A program made the position numbers and the translations under genes. Shown here in pieces: positions 28,063 to 37,082 of a stretch of DNA of 64,000 nt (position 1 is the first letter of the stretch; each line of letters opens with the position of its first letter). The stretch lies in the NCBI RefSeq assembly GCF_900112195.1, contig NZ_FOKR01000002.1, positions 492,833 through 556,832 on the forward strand, given 5' to 3'. This DNA comes from Butyrivibrio sp. YAB3001 (lineage in GTDB: Bacteria > Bacillota > Clostridia > Lachnospirales > Lachnospiraceae). The notes below the pieces were generated by a model, which saw only the letters and a program-made list of their open reading frames with translations, did no database searches and was not told the origin of the DNA.

Positions 28063-28953
28063 TTATATTATACCTTTCCCAAAAATCTTATCTCTAAGCG
28101 CTTTTCCCGTAGGTGTTGCTGCCAGTCCTCCTCTAGCTGTCTCTCTTAACGAGCTTGGCAATGCCTCTCCAACCTCTTTCATTGCATCCAGGCATTCATC
28201 AACAGGAATCTTAGCACCAATTCCGGCAAGCGCCATATCAGCACTTGAAAACGCAATAGCAAGTCCGGAAACATTTCTCTTAATGCATGGAATTTCCACA
28301 AGTCCTGCCACCGGGTCACACACAAGGCCCATCTGACTGGAAATAGCAATAGCGCAAGCATCTGCGCATTGACTTGGGCTTCCGTTTCTTAGCTCAACTA
28401 ATGCTGCGGCTGCCATAGCTGCTGCACTTCCGCATTCAGCCTGACATCCACCCTCAGCCCCCGCTAAGGATGCTCTGTTTGCAACCACCATTCCAAATGC
28501 TGCAGCTGTAAACATTGACATAACTATATCTTTTTCGTTATAACCTTTATCCTCATACAGGCTTACAAGGCATCCGGGAAGAATTCCACAGCTTCCTGCA
28601 GTTGGCGCTGCTACAATCTTGCCCATGCTTGCATTGCACCCGGCAACAGCAAGTGCTCTCGCCATTGCTTTGGACATAAAGTTTCCGCTAAGTCCGCCAT
28701 CATCTTTCTCCGCGTACGCATTCATAAGATACCCTTCACCGCCGGTAAGTCCTGATGTGGATCGTAAATCCTTTTGAAGTCCGACTTTTACAGATTCTAT
28801 CATAACACGAAAACTGTCTTTCATTTTCTTATAGACTTCAATTTCTGTTTTATCCATGCCGGCTGCCTGATCTGCAAGAACAAGCTCGCTGATTTTTATA
28901 TTTCTTTTGGTAGCTTCACTGACCAGTTCGCTAATTGTCTCATATTTTAACAT
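28063..28953 (-). CDS. sdaAA: L-serine dehydratase, iron-sulfur type, alpha subunit
   Basis: 296 residues. Deaminates L-serine to pyruvate and ammonia with an oxygen-sensitive [4Fe-4S] cluster. Seen: AAPTAGSCGILPGCL, EGGCQAECGSAAAMAAAALVEL and GLVCDPVAGLVEIPCIKRN, which hold the conserved cysteines. Lies 12 bases after the beta-subunit gene; the split two-gene form is typical of Clostridia. Confidence 0.94.
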   Translation of the reverse strand: MLKYETISELVSEATKRNIKISELVLADQAAGMDKTEIEVYKKMKDSFRVMIESVKVGLQKDLRSTSGLTGGEGYLMNAYAEKDDGGLSGNFMSKAMARALAVAGCNASMGKIVAAPTAGSCGILPGCLVSLYEDKGYNEKDIVMSMFTAAAFGMVVANRASLAGAEGGCQAECGSAAAMAAAALVELRNGSPSQCADACAIAISSQMGLVCDPVAGLVEIPCIKRNVSGLAIAFSSADMALAGIGAKIPVDECLDAMKEVGEALPSSLRETARGGLAATPTGKALRDKIFGKGII

Positions 28954-28965
28954 TAAAATAAAGCC

Positions 28966-29634
28966 TCACACTCTCCTTATAAGAATAGCATTTTTAACAT
29001 GTTCTATCTTTCTTATTTCATCAACAAGCTCTTCAGGAGGCTGATTGTCTATTTCAATAGTCATAATGGCATCTCCGCCTTTTTCCTGTCTGGAAAGATG
29101 GAAATTAGAAATATTAAGTTCCTCATGTTCCCAGTGCATCATATTGGTCACACTGGCAATTACCCCCGGCTTATCCTCATGCATTACCAAAATAGTATTA
29201 TAATCGCCGTTAAAATCCACGTTCATGCCATTTATCTGGCTTACAAGAATATTGCCGCCGCCAATGCTTGCTCCCTGCATCGTTCCATCATTTCCATCTT
29301 CAAGATAATAATGAATCCTCGCAGTATTGGGATGAGCATCCTTGATATTCTCTTTTATAAAATCATATTGAATGCCCATTTTCTCAGCAATCGAAAGCGC
29401 ATCCCTAATTTCCGGCGAATAACTCTTAAATCCCATGATACCCGCAAGAAGCGCTCTGTCAGTCCCGTGTCCTTTATAGGTCTGGGCAAAAGAACCTGAT
29501 AAAGTAATATCAACTTTCTTTAGTTTTCTGTTATCTATCAGCTTGTTCACAACTCTGCCAAGCCTTACTGCCCCTGCAGTGTGTGAACTTGAAGGTCCTA
29601 TCATCACGGGCCCTATAATATCAAATACATTCAT
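28966..29634 (-). CDS. sdaAB: L-serine dehydratase, iron-sulfur type, beta subunit
   Basis: 222 residues. N-terminal GPVMIGPSSSHTAGAVRLGRV is the family signature; the C-terminal 75 residues form an ACT domain (YNTILVMHEDKPGVIASVTNMM) that may sense serine. It starts 14 bases after the MBOAT gene, so this catabolic enzyme is probably co-transcribed with cell-envelope acylation genes. Confidence 0.94.
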   Translation of the reverse strand: MNVFDIIGPVMIGPSSSHTAGAVRLGRVVNKLIDNRKLKKVDITLSGSFAQTYKGHGTDRALLAGIMGFKSYSPEIRDALSIAEKMGIQYDFIKENIKDAHPNTARIHYYLEDGNDGTMQGASIGGGNILVSQINGMNVDFNGDYNTILVMHEDKPGVIASVTNMMHWEHEELNISNFHLSRQEKGGDAIMTIEIDNQPPEELVDEIRKIEHVKNAILIRRV

Positions 29635-29648
29635 GTATGTTTTTTCCT

Positions 29649-31127
29649 TTAAAAGCTGGAATAAATAAATGAAGCTGCGTCATATCCAGGCCCCCAAACT
29701 CCAAGGGTAACAATAAATACTACAGCTGCAATATATATTGCCCATCTAAACCACAGACTCTGACGATATATCAAATTTCTCACCACTATGCCTTTTTTAT
29801 TTAATATATCAATAACTGTCATAAGTCCAAGTGCAGCAACCACAAGTCTTACATCCGCCGCACTAAGTCCAAGATTGAACAGCGAACCGTCAAATAACGT
29901 CCACAGCGTCGGCTTCCACATGTTTTTAAGCATATAGACTGCCGAATTAAAAGTGGTAGCCCTGAAAAATATCCAGCCTATATTAACAAGCATAAAGGTT
30001 ACAACGATTTTGAAGAAGTTGTGAGAAAAACTGTTTCTGTCAATTCTTATCTTTTCTACCACAGCATCTCTTACAGGTTTAAGGACAATACCTATAACCT
30101 GATACATACCATGAAGCAATCCCCATATAACAAAAGTCCAGGCTGCTCCGTGCCACAATCCGCTAATTGCAAAGACAATGCAGATGTTTATCAGCTTTCT
30201 TACATATCCCTTGCGGTTTCCTCCAAGTGGAATATAAAGGTAATCCCTCAGCCATGAAGATAAAGACATATGCCATCTTCTCCAGAACTCTGCGATTGAA
30301 CCTGATAAATACGGCTGCTCAAAGTTTTTCATTATGTCAATTCCCATAATCTTTGCACATCCGATCGCAATATTTGAATATCCAGCAAAGTCACAATATA
30401 TCTCAAAAGTATAAAATACAGTAGTCAAAAAAACTATAGTTCCCGAATAGTTTTCATATGATGAATAAACGTGATTTACCATTACAGCAAGTCTGTCTGC
30501 GATTATTATCTTCTGAAAATACCCCCATAACATCAAAAGAAGGCCATCCCTCATTCTGTCATACGAGAAGTCTTTGGGCTCCATAAACTGTGGAATCATT
30601 TTTCCTGCACGTTCTATAGGTCCTGACATTATCTGAGGAAAAAATGATATAAACAGTGCCAAACGAAGATAATTCTTTTCCACTGAGATCTTTTTGTTGT
30701 AACAATCAGCCATATAACCTATTGCCTGGAAGATATAAAAAGATATACCAACCGGAAGCACAATTCCTGCCAGAGCTCCAATCTGTTCAAGACCAAGAAC
30801 CGCCTGAATTTTCCTGACAGTCTCAACCATAAAACCGGTATATTTAAAATATCCAAGAATGATCACAAGTAAAACTATACCTGTAATAAAGGACGCTTTT
30901 TTTAAAGCCATCTTATCTTTTTGACTGCACTTATCTATTTGAATTCCAGTGAAATAAGTAACCACAGTTACCGCAATAAGCAGCAAAAGAAGCTTTCCGC
31001 TCAAAAGATAATAAAAGCACCAGCTTGTAAGCAAAAGCCATACGTATCTGATTTTTTTTGGAACAATAAAATATATACTTATTGTCAGGAAAAGAAAAAT
31101 TAAAAATTTAAGGGAAACAAACTGCAT
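29649..31127 (-). CDS. MBOAT-family O-acyltransferase (AlgI/PatA-like)
   Basis: 492 residues with about ten membrane helices. The MBOAT core SGPIERAGKMIPQF and FWRRWHMSLSSWLRDYLYIPLGGN is present, with the active-site His in ISGLWHGAAWTFVIWGLLHG. It moves an acyl (usually acetyl) group across the membrane for transfer onto a surface polymer. GGAGG is five bases before the ATG at 31127; a longer frame would use GTG. The next gene upstream encodes its likely extracellular SGNH partner. Confidence 0.92.
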   Translation of the reverse strand: MQFVSLKFLIFLFLTISIYFIVPKKIRYVWLLLTSWCFYYLLSGKLLLLLIAVTVVTYFTGIQIDKCSQKDKMALKKASFITGIVLLVIILGYFKYTGFMVETVRKIQAVLGLEQIGALAGIVLPVGISFYIFQAIGYMADCYNKKISVEKNYLRLALFISFFPQIMSGPIERAGKMIPQFMEPKDFSYDRMRDGLLLMLWGYFQKIIIADRLAVMVNHVYSSYENYSGTIVFLTTVFYTFEIYCDFAGYSNIAIGCAKIMGIDIMKNFEQPYLSGSIAEFWRRWHMSLSSWLRDYLYIPLGGNRKGYVRKLINICIVFAISGLWHGAAWTFVIWGLLHGMYQVIGIVLKPVRDAVVEKIRIDRNSFSHNFFKIVVTFMLVNIGWIFFRATTFNSAVYMLKNMWKPTLWTLFDGSLFNLGLSAADVRLVVAALGLMTVIDILNKKGIVVRNLIYRQSLWFRWAIYIAAVVFIVTLGVWGPGYDAASFIYSSF

Positions 31128-31172
31128 AATAGCCTCCGGCACAAAAAAGACGAATAAATGTCGTTTTCGTAT

Positions 31173-32654
31173 TTAATTCATAAAGTGTTCGTAAGTGAAA
31201 TGATCACTCGTATAATACTGATGCGACTTAACTTCGCCATCCTCAATCAAAAGAACCTGGACATCAGCATATGCCTGTGAATCAGAATAAAGGTAATTAT
31301 TATCGGCATCGCCGTTTATATTGAGAACTCTGTAAATATCACTTACAGGAATATACGTAAGCACTCCATCTTTTGTCTCTATGCTCTTTTCTTCGCCGTC
31401 ACCTGCATATTCATAAGCCTGCCCACCAGTAACAACAAGCATATAAGAACACTTATCAAAAGCTCCTCTGTCAAATTCACTCCCTGCACCAAGACTCTTT
31501 AACTGCCTTATTAAAGTAGGGTCTGCATATACAGAAGAAGCTCCTCTGATAGAAATAGCATAGGTCTTATCACTTGCAGATAGCCTAAGCATCATAAGCT
31601 GAGTATAGATGTCTTCATTATAGTTAACGCTTCTATCCAGGCCTGAGTAATACTCATTTACGCAGTCCTGCCAAAGCTGATATTTAGCATCACCTCTGTG
31701 ATCCGGAAGTTCATAATTGTTATTCAGATAAGCCCCCAAAAAAGCTGTAACCTTACTTGCACCAAGGATATTCAGATGTCCCGGATCAGCCATATCTGAA
31801 TTGATATCAATAATGCCTGGAATATCAAGCATATTTACTGACGCTACACCATACTCCTCTGCTATCTGCTTTGCTGTATGCGAAGCCTGCTGATCTGCCT
31901 CCATTGCCAAAAATGGAACAGTCGTCACAACTACATTTATTCCACGACTCTGGCATTCTTCAATTATCTTTTTCAAATAGGTTGTGCCAACAGTCTCATT
32001 TGGTAAAGTGCCTGTCTGATAATCGTTATAAGTATACTCTGCAGAATGAATCTCATAATTCATCACTGCTCCCATAAGGCGATTAATCTCCGCATCACCT
32101 GTGATTCTCTTAAAATCGTTGGAATTAAGTTCTTTCCATCTGTCATGATAAACAATAAAATCAGCCCAAAACGCATATTTTTTATCCTGGGCAAAAAACA
32201 TATCATCAATAGCATTAAGCTTTGTCCTGTTAAGTGGGAATCTGTCTATGTTAAGATGAAGCTCATCACTATTTACGTTAGCATTCGGATCATCCACATA
32301 CCTGATGTCATTCTCAAGCATATATGCATCCACAATAACAACCTTCGGAGTGCAGTAATCAAGCGCCATCATCATCTGCCAATAGCTCGATAAAAGAACA
32401 CTTCCATATCCGCCAAGATTGTATGCAGTTATACCATAGTCTTCGTATAATTGTATGGGATTGATTCCGTTTATTACATGTGAAGAGCCAAGAATAAAGG
32501 CATCGATATGATCATTCTTTGCCTCTTTAAAGAATAGTTCATTCTTGTCGTAGCTGGATTTACGCTCTACGATCAGACTTACCATATATAAACAGCCAAA
32601 TAAAAGCAGCAGAAAAACAGCTGTCTTAAATGCCAATAAAACTTTTTTCTTCAT
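31173..32654 (-). CDS. Membrane-anchored SGNH/DHHW-type protein, MBOAT partner
   Basis: 493 residues. One N-terminal membrane helix (about 7-27), then an extracellular SGNH-like domain: AFILGSSHVINGINP (Ser nucleophile block) near 55 and MADPGHLNILGASKVTAFLG (Asp-His block) near 300. DltD and AlgJ/PatB proteins show this layout and receive acyl groups from MBOAT proteins. GGAGGAGTC fixes the start at 32654. The polymer modified (teichoic acid, peptidoglycan or exopolysaccharide) cannot be told; D-alanylation is unlikely because dltA and dltC are absent here. Confidence 0.8.
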   Translation of the reverse strand: MKKKVLLAFKTAVFLLLLFGCLYMVSLIVERKSSYDKNELFFKEAKNDHIDAFILGSSHVINGINPIQLYEDYGITAYNLGGYGSVLLSSYWQMMMALDYCTPKVVIVDAYMLENDIRYVDDPNANVNSDELHLNIDRFPLNRTKLNAIDDMFFAQDKKYAFWADFIVYHDRWKELNSNDFKRITGDAEINRLMGAVMNYEIHSAEYTYNDYQTGTLPNETVGTTYLKKIIEECQSRGINVVVTTVPFLAMEADQQASHTAKQIAEEYGVASVNMLDIPGIIDINSDMADPGHLNILGASKVTAFLGAYLNNNYELPDHRGDAKYQLWQDCVNEYYSGLDRSVNYNEDIYTQLMMLRLSASDKTYAISIRGASSVYADPTLIRQLKSLGAGSEFDRGAFDKCSYMLVVTGGQAYEYAGDGEEKSIETKDGVLTYIPVSDIYRVLNINGDADNNYLYSDSQAYADVQVLLIEDGEVKSHQYYTSDHFTYEHFMN

Positions 32655-32718
32655 GACTCCTCCAAAATTGTTTCTTAGCAAATTTTACCATATTTGTAAG
32701 CATTCTTAAATAAAACAT

Positions 32719-33135
32719 CTACCTTATGACATCATAATAAGGAATCACCAGATTCTCCCCGGACCTGATGCTATCCTCATTCTCCAGGCCATTAATACTG
32801 CATATCTCGGATATATAACTCTTAAAGCCGTCATATCTTTCACGGTCGTAATAATCACCTGCGATCTGCCAGAGTGTATCATTTTCGTGCACAAGTACAA
32901 TTTTATAATACTTCATCTTGGGAACATAAAGCTCATTCTGAGCATTAAGCACAATATAATTTCTAATAAACAGTGCGATAAAGATTATAACCGAAATACA
33001 TAATGCCAACAACAACTTTTGACGTCGTACGATCTTCATTCTGCGCTTTTTATTATCATAAATACGCATTTCACTCTTTGACAAAAATCTCTGATCATCA
33101 TAAAGCCTGGCTGCTTCTATTAATGCCCTAGTCAT
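32719..33135 (-). CDS. Small membrane protein with LysM domain (YneA-like)
   Basis: 138 residues. A membrane helix (about 45-63) and a C-terminal LysM-like domain (about 80-132: VLVHENDTLWQIAGDYYDRE, INGLENEDSIRSGENLVIPY). YneA-type division inhibitors have the same plan, but lexA is not next to it, so the SOS link is only a suggestion. GGAGGTGTG before the ATG at 33135 fixes the start. It heads the operon LysM-SGNH-MBOAT-sdaAB-sdaAA-sortase. Confidence 0.8.
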   Translation of the reverse strand: MTRALIEAARLYDDQRFLSKSEMRIYDNKKRRMKIVRRQKLLLALCISVIIFIALFIRNYIVLNAQNELYVPKMKYYKIVLVHENDTLWQIAGDYYDRERYDGFKSYISEICSINGLENEDSIRSGENLVIPYYDVIR

Positions 33136-33242
33136 ATCACACCTCCAAAATACTTTCCAACAGCAATTATTCATCGCTATTTTCACTACTTTTTTCCGAC
33201 AATTATATATTGCCATATAAGGTGGGTATTATTTCGGACAGC

Positions 33243-33270
33243 AAAAGAGGCGCATCACTACGCCTCTTTT
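33243..33270 (-). terminator. Intrinsic terminator behind rho
   Basis: AAAAGAGGCG and CGCCTCTTTT form a 10-base perfect stem around an 8-base loop, ten bases after the rho stop. Confidence 0.8.
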
Positions 33271-33279
33271 CCACATTTA

Positions 33280-34854
33280 TCAGAAATGTATTTGTTTCTC
33301 AACCATTCTTACAAACTCAGTATTAGATCTTGTCTTGGAGAACAATGTGATGCACTGGTCAACCGCATCATCTGCCTTCATGCCGTTAAAGCCTTTTCTA
33401 AGACTATTGATCGCAGCAAGTTCTTCGCTTGACAGAAGAAGATCTTCTCTTCTGGTACTTGATTTAGGAATATTGATAGCAGGGAAGATTCTCTTTTCCT
33501 GGAGCTTTCTGTCAAGAACCATTTCCATGTTACCTGTTCCCTTAAATTCCTCGTAAATAACATCGTCCATCTTGGAGCCAGTCTCAATAAGAGCAGTTGC
33601 AAGAACTGTAAGGCTTCCGCCCTCTCTCATATTTCTCGCAGCACCAAAGAATTTCTTAGGCATATGAAGAGCTGCAGGATCAAGACCACCTGAAAGAGTT
33701 CTTCCTGAAGGCGGAACAACGATATTGTAAGCTCTTGTAAGTCTTGTAATTGAATCAAGAAGGATAACAACATCCTTGCCGTGCTCAACAAGTCTCTTAG
33801 CACGCTCCATAACCATCTCAGCCACTCTCTTGTGATGCTCAGGAAGCTCATCAAATGTAGAATAGATAACTTCTGCATTTGGACCTTCAATTGATTCCTT
33901 GATATCTGTAACTTCCTCAGGTCTTTCATCGATAAGAAGAATAATAAGATGAATATCTCTGTTACCCTTGAGGATAGATTTTGCAACTTCCTTCAAAAGT
34001 GTTGTCTTACCGGCCTTAGGAGGTGAAACGATCATACCTCTCTGTCCCTTACCGATTGGGCTGATAAGGTCCATAATTCTCATTGCAATAGGACATCCGG
34101 GCTGCTCAAGCTTAATTCTTGAATTAGGGAAAATAGGTGTCATATTCTCAAAATTCCATCTTCCCATTGCAACTTCAGGTCTGTATCCGTTTACTGTCTC
34201 GAGAATAACCAAGGCTGCAAATTTGTCAGTTTCCTTCTTTGCCCTGCATTTTCCTTTAAGAATATCACCTGTCTTAAGATTGAATTTTCTGATAAGACTT
34301 GGTGCAACGTATACGTCATTCTCTCCTGGAAGGTAATTCTCACATCTGATGAATCCGTAACCATCCTGCATAACTTCGAGAATGCCATGTGCGTCATCTC
34401 CGTCAGCAACTATTTCCTCATTCTCATCTTTTGGCTGTTCGGATGTTTTTTCAGCTTTACGAGTATTCTCAACTTTTTCAGATTTTTCTGAAACTTCGGG
34501 CTTTGCATTTCTAACCGGCTTATCAGCTAAAATCGGCTTATTGCTTTTTACCACAATATTCTTGTGTTTCTTTATAGGACGCTGCTTTTCTTCATCTTCT
34601 TTGCTGTCAGCAGCCTTCTCTTCCTTATCATTCTCAACCTTTGCTTCAGCTTTTTTGCTCTTTTCTACAGCAGGTTTTTCTTCTTTTTTCTCTTCTTTCT
34701 GCTCATTAGCCTTTTCTGAAGCATCTTTTTCATCGAGTTCACACATGATATCGATGATCTCAGCCTTTTTCATAGCTGTTGCGCCCTTGATGCCACGTTT
34801 CTTCGCTATATCACGAAGGTCATTTAGCTTAAGCGTCTCGTATCTCTCTCTCAA
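33280..34854 (-). CDS. rho: Transcription termination factor Rho, N-terminally extended
   Basis: 524 residues, about 100 longer than E. coli Rho. Hexameric RNA helicase that stops transcription. Rho N domain ([19 protein letters not shown], about 8-40), then a Lys/Glu-rich disordered insertion (about 45-150), the RNA-binding OB fold ([26 protein letters not shown], about 155-220), and the ATPase with Walker [16 protein letters not shown] and Walker [11 protein letters not shown] plus [12 protein letters not shown]. The start is TTG at 34854 behind GGAG; the nearest upstream ATG is followed at once by a stop. Inserted N-terminal regions occur in Clostridia and Actinobacteria. Confidence 0.95.
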   Translation of the reverse strand: MRERYETLKLNDLRDIAKKRGIKGATAMKKAEIIDIMCELDEKDASEKANEQKEEKKEEKPAVEKSKKAEAKVENDKEEKAADSKEDEEKQRPIKKHKNIVVKSNKPILADKPVRNAKPEVSEKSEKVENTRKAEKTSEQPKDENEEIVADGDDAHGILEVMQDGYGFIRCENYLPGENDVYVAPSLIRKFNLKTGDILKGKCRAKKETDKFAALVILETVNGYRPEVAMGRWNFENMTPIFPNSRIKLEQPGCPIAMRIMDLISPIGKGQRGMIVSPPKAGKTTLLKEVAKSILKGNRDIHLIILLIDERPEEVTDIKESIEGPNAEVIYSTFDELPEHHKRVAEMVMERAKRLVEHGKDVVILLDSITRLTRAYNIVVPPSGRTLSGGLDPAALHMPKKFFGAARNMREGGSLTVLATALIETGSKMDDVIYEEFKGTGNMEMVLDRKLQEKRIFPAINIPKSSTRREDLLLSSEELAAINSLRKGFNGMKADDAVDQCITLFSKTRSNTEFVRMVEKQIHF

Positions 34855-34999
34855 ATTTACTCCATTTCTGTGCCAGACATAGCACTATATAAAAAAATTA
34901 TTAACATTCAGCATTACATCTTCTTAAATGGGATTAATAAACGACCGCAACAATATTGCATTTGTTTAAGAACTGAACTATTACTGTTTTACTGAAAAA

Positions 35000-35029
35000 A
35001 ATATACATCATTTTATATTCAAAAGTCAA
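35000..35029 (-). promoter_or_regulatory. Predicted promoter of rho with long leader
   Basis: Minus-strand TTGACT (35024-35029), 18-base spacer, TATATT (35000-35005). Transcription would begin about 135-140 bases before the TTG start. A long leader would allow the autogenous attenuation known for rho in other bacteria. No other gene or repeat is seen in 34855-35055. Confidence 0.5.
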
Positions 35030-35055
35030 GTACAAAGAGTTGTATACTATTCAAT

Positions 35056-35094
35056 AAAAAATCCTTGAAAACTTTATGTTCTCAAGGATTTTTT
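35056..35094 (-). terminator. Intrinsic terminator of the SPFH gene pair
   Basis: A 13-base perfect stem (35056-35068 with 35082-35094; core ATCCTTGA) with a T-run on the minus strand, about 18 bases after the hflC stop. Confidence 0.85.
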
Positions 35095-35112
35095 GTTTCT
35101 CAATATATAGGA

Positions 35113-36000
35113 TCAGTTGAAATTTCCATACAATATCTTGGCAAGTTCTGAATTCTTATCCAGGATAATTGTCTTATCACCTTTAAGTGATGATTTAAGC
35201 GAATCCAAACCTCTTATATAGCTGTAGAAATCAGCCTTTTCAGGAGTATCATAAGCCTGAGAAAGAGTTTCCATATATGCTGCTTCGCCTTCTGCTTCAA
35301 GGACTGCTGCGCTCTTTTCAGCCTGTGCTTTCACAATCGCAACCTGCTTATCTGTTTCATTGTGGATTTTCTGAGCTTCTGCTTCACCCTGTGCGGTATA
35401 TGAAGCTGCAATGTTGTTTCTCTCAGAGATCATTCTATCATAAACAGCCTGCTTGTTGTCATCAGGAAGGTCAAGAGCCTTGATCTGTGCCTGAACAATC
35501 TGAATACCATAGCCATTCATATCTGAATCAGCTTCCTCAGTAATAAGCTTTGTAAGAGTCTCTCCTCTTGCCTCGATAACCTCATCCTGTGACATTGAAG
35601 AAATAGCATTTTTAGTTGCATTGTAGACAGATGCTTCAATTCTTTCCTCTGCCCTGTTGCTGAGCGCATTAAGAGTCTGAACGTACTTAAGTGGATCTGA
35701 GACCTTCCACAAAACATATGTGTCAGTTATCATTGACTTCTTGTCCTTAGTGATAACATCTGAAGCAGGGATATCATAGATTATAATCTTGCCGCTGATC
35801 GACTGTATATCTTCAACAAAAGGTGTCTTGAAGTGAAGTCCCGGATCAGATACGATCGATACGATTTTCCCAAAACGTCTTACTGTTACATATTCATTCT
35901 GATGAACAATATATGTTGCTGACGTCAGTAGGAAAACAATTGCCGCAACTATGATCACCAAAAACATCACAAAAAAATTACTTTTCTTTTTTCCTTCCAT
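35113..36000 (-). CDS. hflC: SPFH/Band 7 protein, HflC-like
   Basis: 295 residues. One N-terminal membrane helix (about 10-30) followed by an SPFH domain (VHQNEYVTVRRFGKIVSIVSDPGLHFKTPFVEDI) and an Ala/Glu-rich coiled coil (about 195-250). HflK and HflC form a membrane cage around the FtsH protease. It starts 12 bases after the HflK-like gene with GGAGG. The pairing favours HflKC over a lone stomatin-like protein. Confidence 0.88.
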   Translation of the reverse strand: MEGKKKSNFFVMFLVIIVAAIVFLLTSATYIVHQNEYVTVRRFGKIVSIVSDPGLHFKTPFVEDIQSISGKIIIYDIPASDVITKDKKSMITDTYVLWKVSDPLKYVQTLNALSNRAEERIEASVYNATKNAISSMSQDEVIEARGETLTKLITEEADSDMNGYGIQIVQAQIKALDLPDDNKQAVYDRMISERNNIAASYTAQGEAEAQKIHNETDKQVAIVKAQAEKSAAVLEAEGEAAYMETLSQAYDTPEKADFYSYIRGLDSLKSSLKGDKTIILDKNSELAKILYGNFN

Positions 36001-36012
36001 AATACGCCTCCA

Positions 36013-36972
36013 TTATTCAGTAGCACTAAAACTGTCTAAAGGTAACATCTGCTGTGTATTTCCGTCTGAAATTATGACCTTCAGACCAGGAAGGACATCT
36101 TCCATAGTCTCATAGAACAATCTCTTCTTTGTTATATAAGGCTGAAGCTTGTACTGCTCATACATCTCATTAAATCTTGCAACCTGTCCCTCAGCCTCTG
36201 CGATTCTTGCCTGTTTATAGGCTTCAGCATCCTGAATGATCTTATCTGCATCAGCTTCTGCCTTAGGAAGTTCCTCACTCTGATACTTCTTGGCATTATT
36301 TACTGCAGTATCTTTTCCCTGCTTGGCAGTTTCAACAGATTTAAATGCCTGAACAATTTCTTCTGTCGGAGGCTCTGCATCCTGCACAGAGAGGTTAACA
36401 ACCATCATTCCGATATTCTTTTCTGTGAGCTCTTTTTGAAGAGTCTCTTTTACCTCAGACTGAATCTGTCCCTTTGCAGTTGTGATTACATCATCAACTT
36501 TGTAATTAACCACTGTGTTTCTGATGCAGGCGAGCGCCATATTCTTCATGATGACTTCCGGCGAAACAGAGTTATAATATGCTGCTACCGGGTCGCTTAC
36601 CTTGTACTCAAGATAAAAATCTATATCAACAAAGTTAAAATCAGAGGTGATCATAACTCCCTCATCATCAACTGTGATATTCTGACCGTCTTTGATTGTG
36701 TAACCAATACCAATTCCATGAGTAGTCATATCTATTGTATGAACATCCTGTATAAATGGAACTTTAAAATAAAGTCCGGCAGTATCAACTCTTAATACCT
36801 TGCCAAACATCGTAAGTATAGCCTGCTCCTGCTCTTTTACAGAATAAAAGCTTTCACCCACACAAAAAAGAAGAACTATCGCAATGGCTATAAATATGAT
36901 CAGTTTCGGGCTTTTCTTAGCAACATCCTTATATCCATGAGGCTGCTGCATGTTTCCTTTTTTTCCAAACAT
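36013..36972 (-). CDS. hflK: SPFH/Band 7 protein, HflK-like
   Basis: 319 residues. A short polar N-terminus (MFGKKGNMQQPHGY), a membrane helix (about 24-44), SPFH domain (SVKEQEQAILTMFGKVLRVDTAGLYFKVPFIQDVHTID) and a coiled coil rich in Ala, Lys and Glu (about 225-275). The usual Gly-rich N-terminal stretch of E. coli HflK is short. First gene of the pair, RBS AAGGAGAGAG. Confidence 0.86.
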   Translation of the reverse strand: MFGKKGNMQQPHGYKDVAKKSPKLIIFIAIAIVLLFCVGESFYSVKEQEQAILTMFGKVLRVDTAGLYFKVPFIQDVHTIDMTTHGIGIGYTIKDGQNITVDDEGVMITSDFNFVDIDFYLEYKVSDPVAAYYNSVSPEVIMKNMALACIRNTVVNYKVDDVITTAKGQIQSEVKETLQKELTEKNIGMMVVNLSVQDAEPPTEEIVQAFKSVETAKQGKDTAVNNAKKYQSEELPKAEADADKIIQDAEAYKQARIAEAEGQVARFNEMYEQYKLQPYITKKRLFYETMEDVLPGLKVIISDGNTQQMLPLDSFSATE

Positions 36973-37007
36973 AAACTCTCTCCTTGAATTTCTGTGATTA
37001 AAAGATA

Positions 37008-37038
37008 ATCGAGTAGGAAAAACTCATTCCTACCCGAT
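37008..37038 (-). terminator. Probable terminator of the NCS2 permease gene
   Basis: Arms 37008-37019 and 37027-37038 pair with one mismatch (core GTAGGAA/TTCCTAC); TATCTTTT follows on the minus strand. It lies 45 bases after the permease stop. Confidence 0.55.
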
Positions 37039-37082
37039 CACGCTTTTATCATACCAATCGCAAAAACTATAACGAACCAAAA

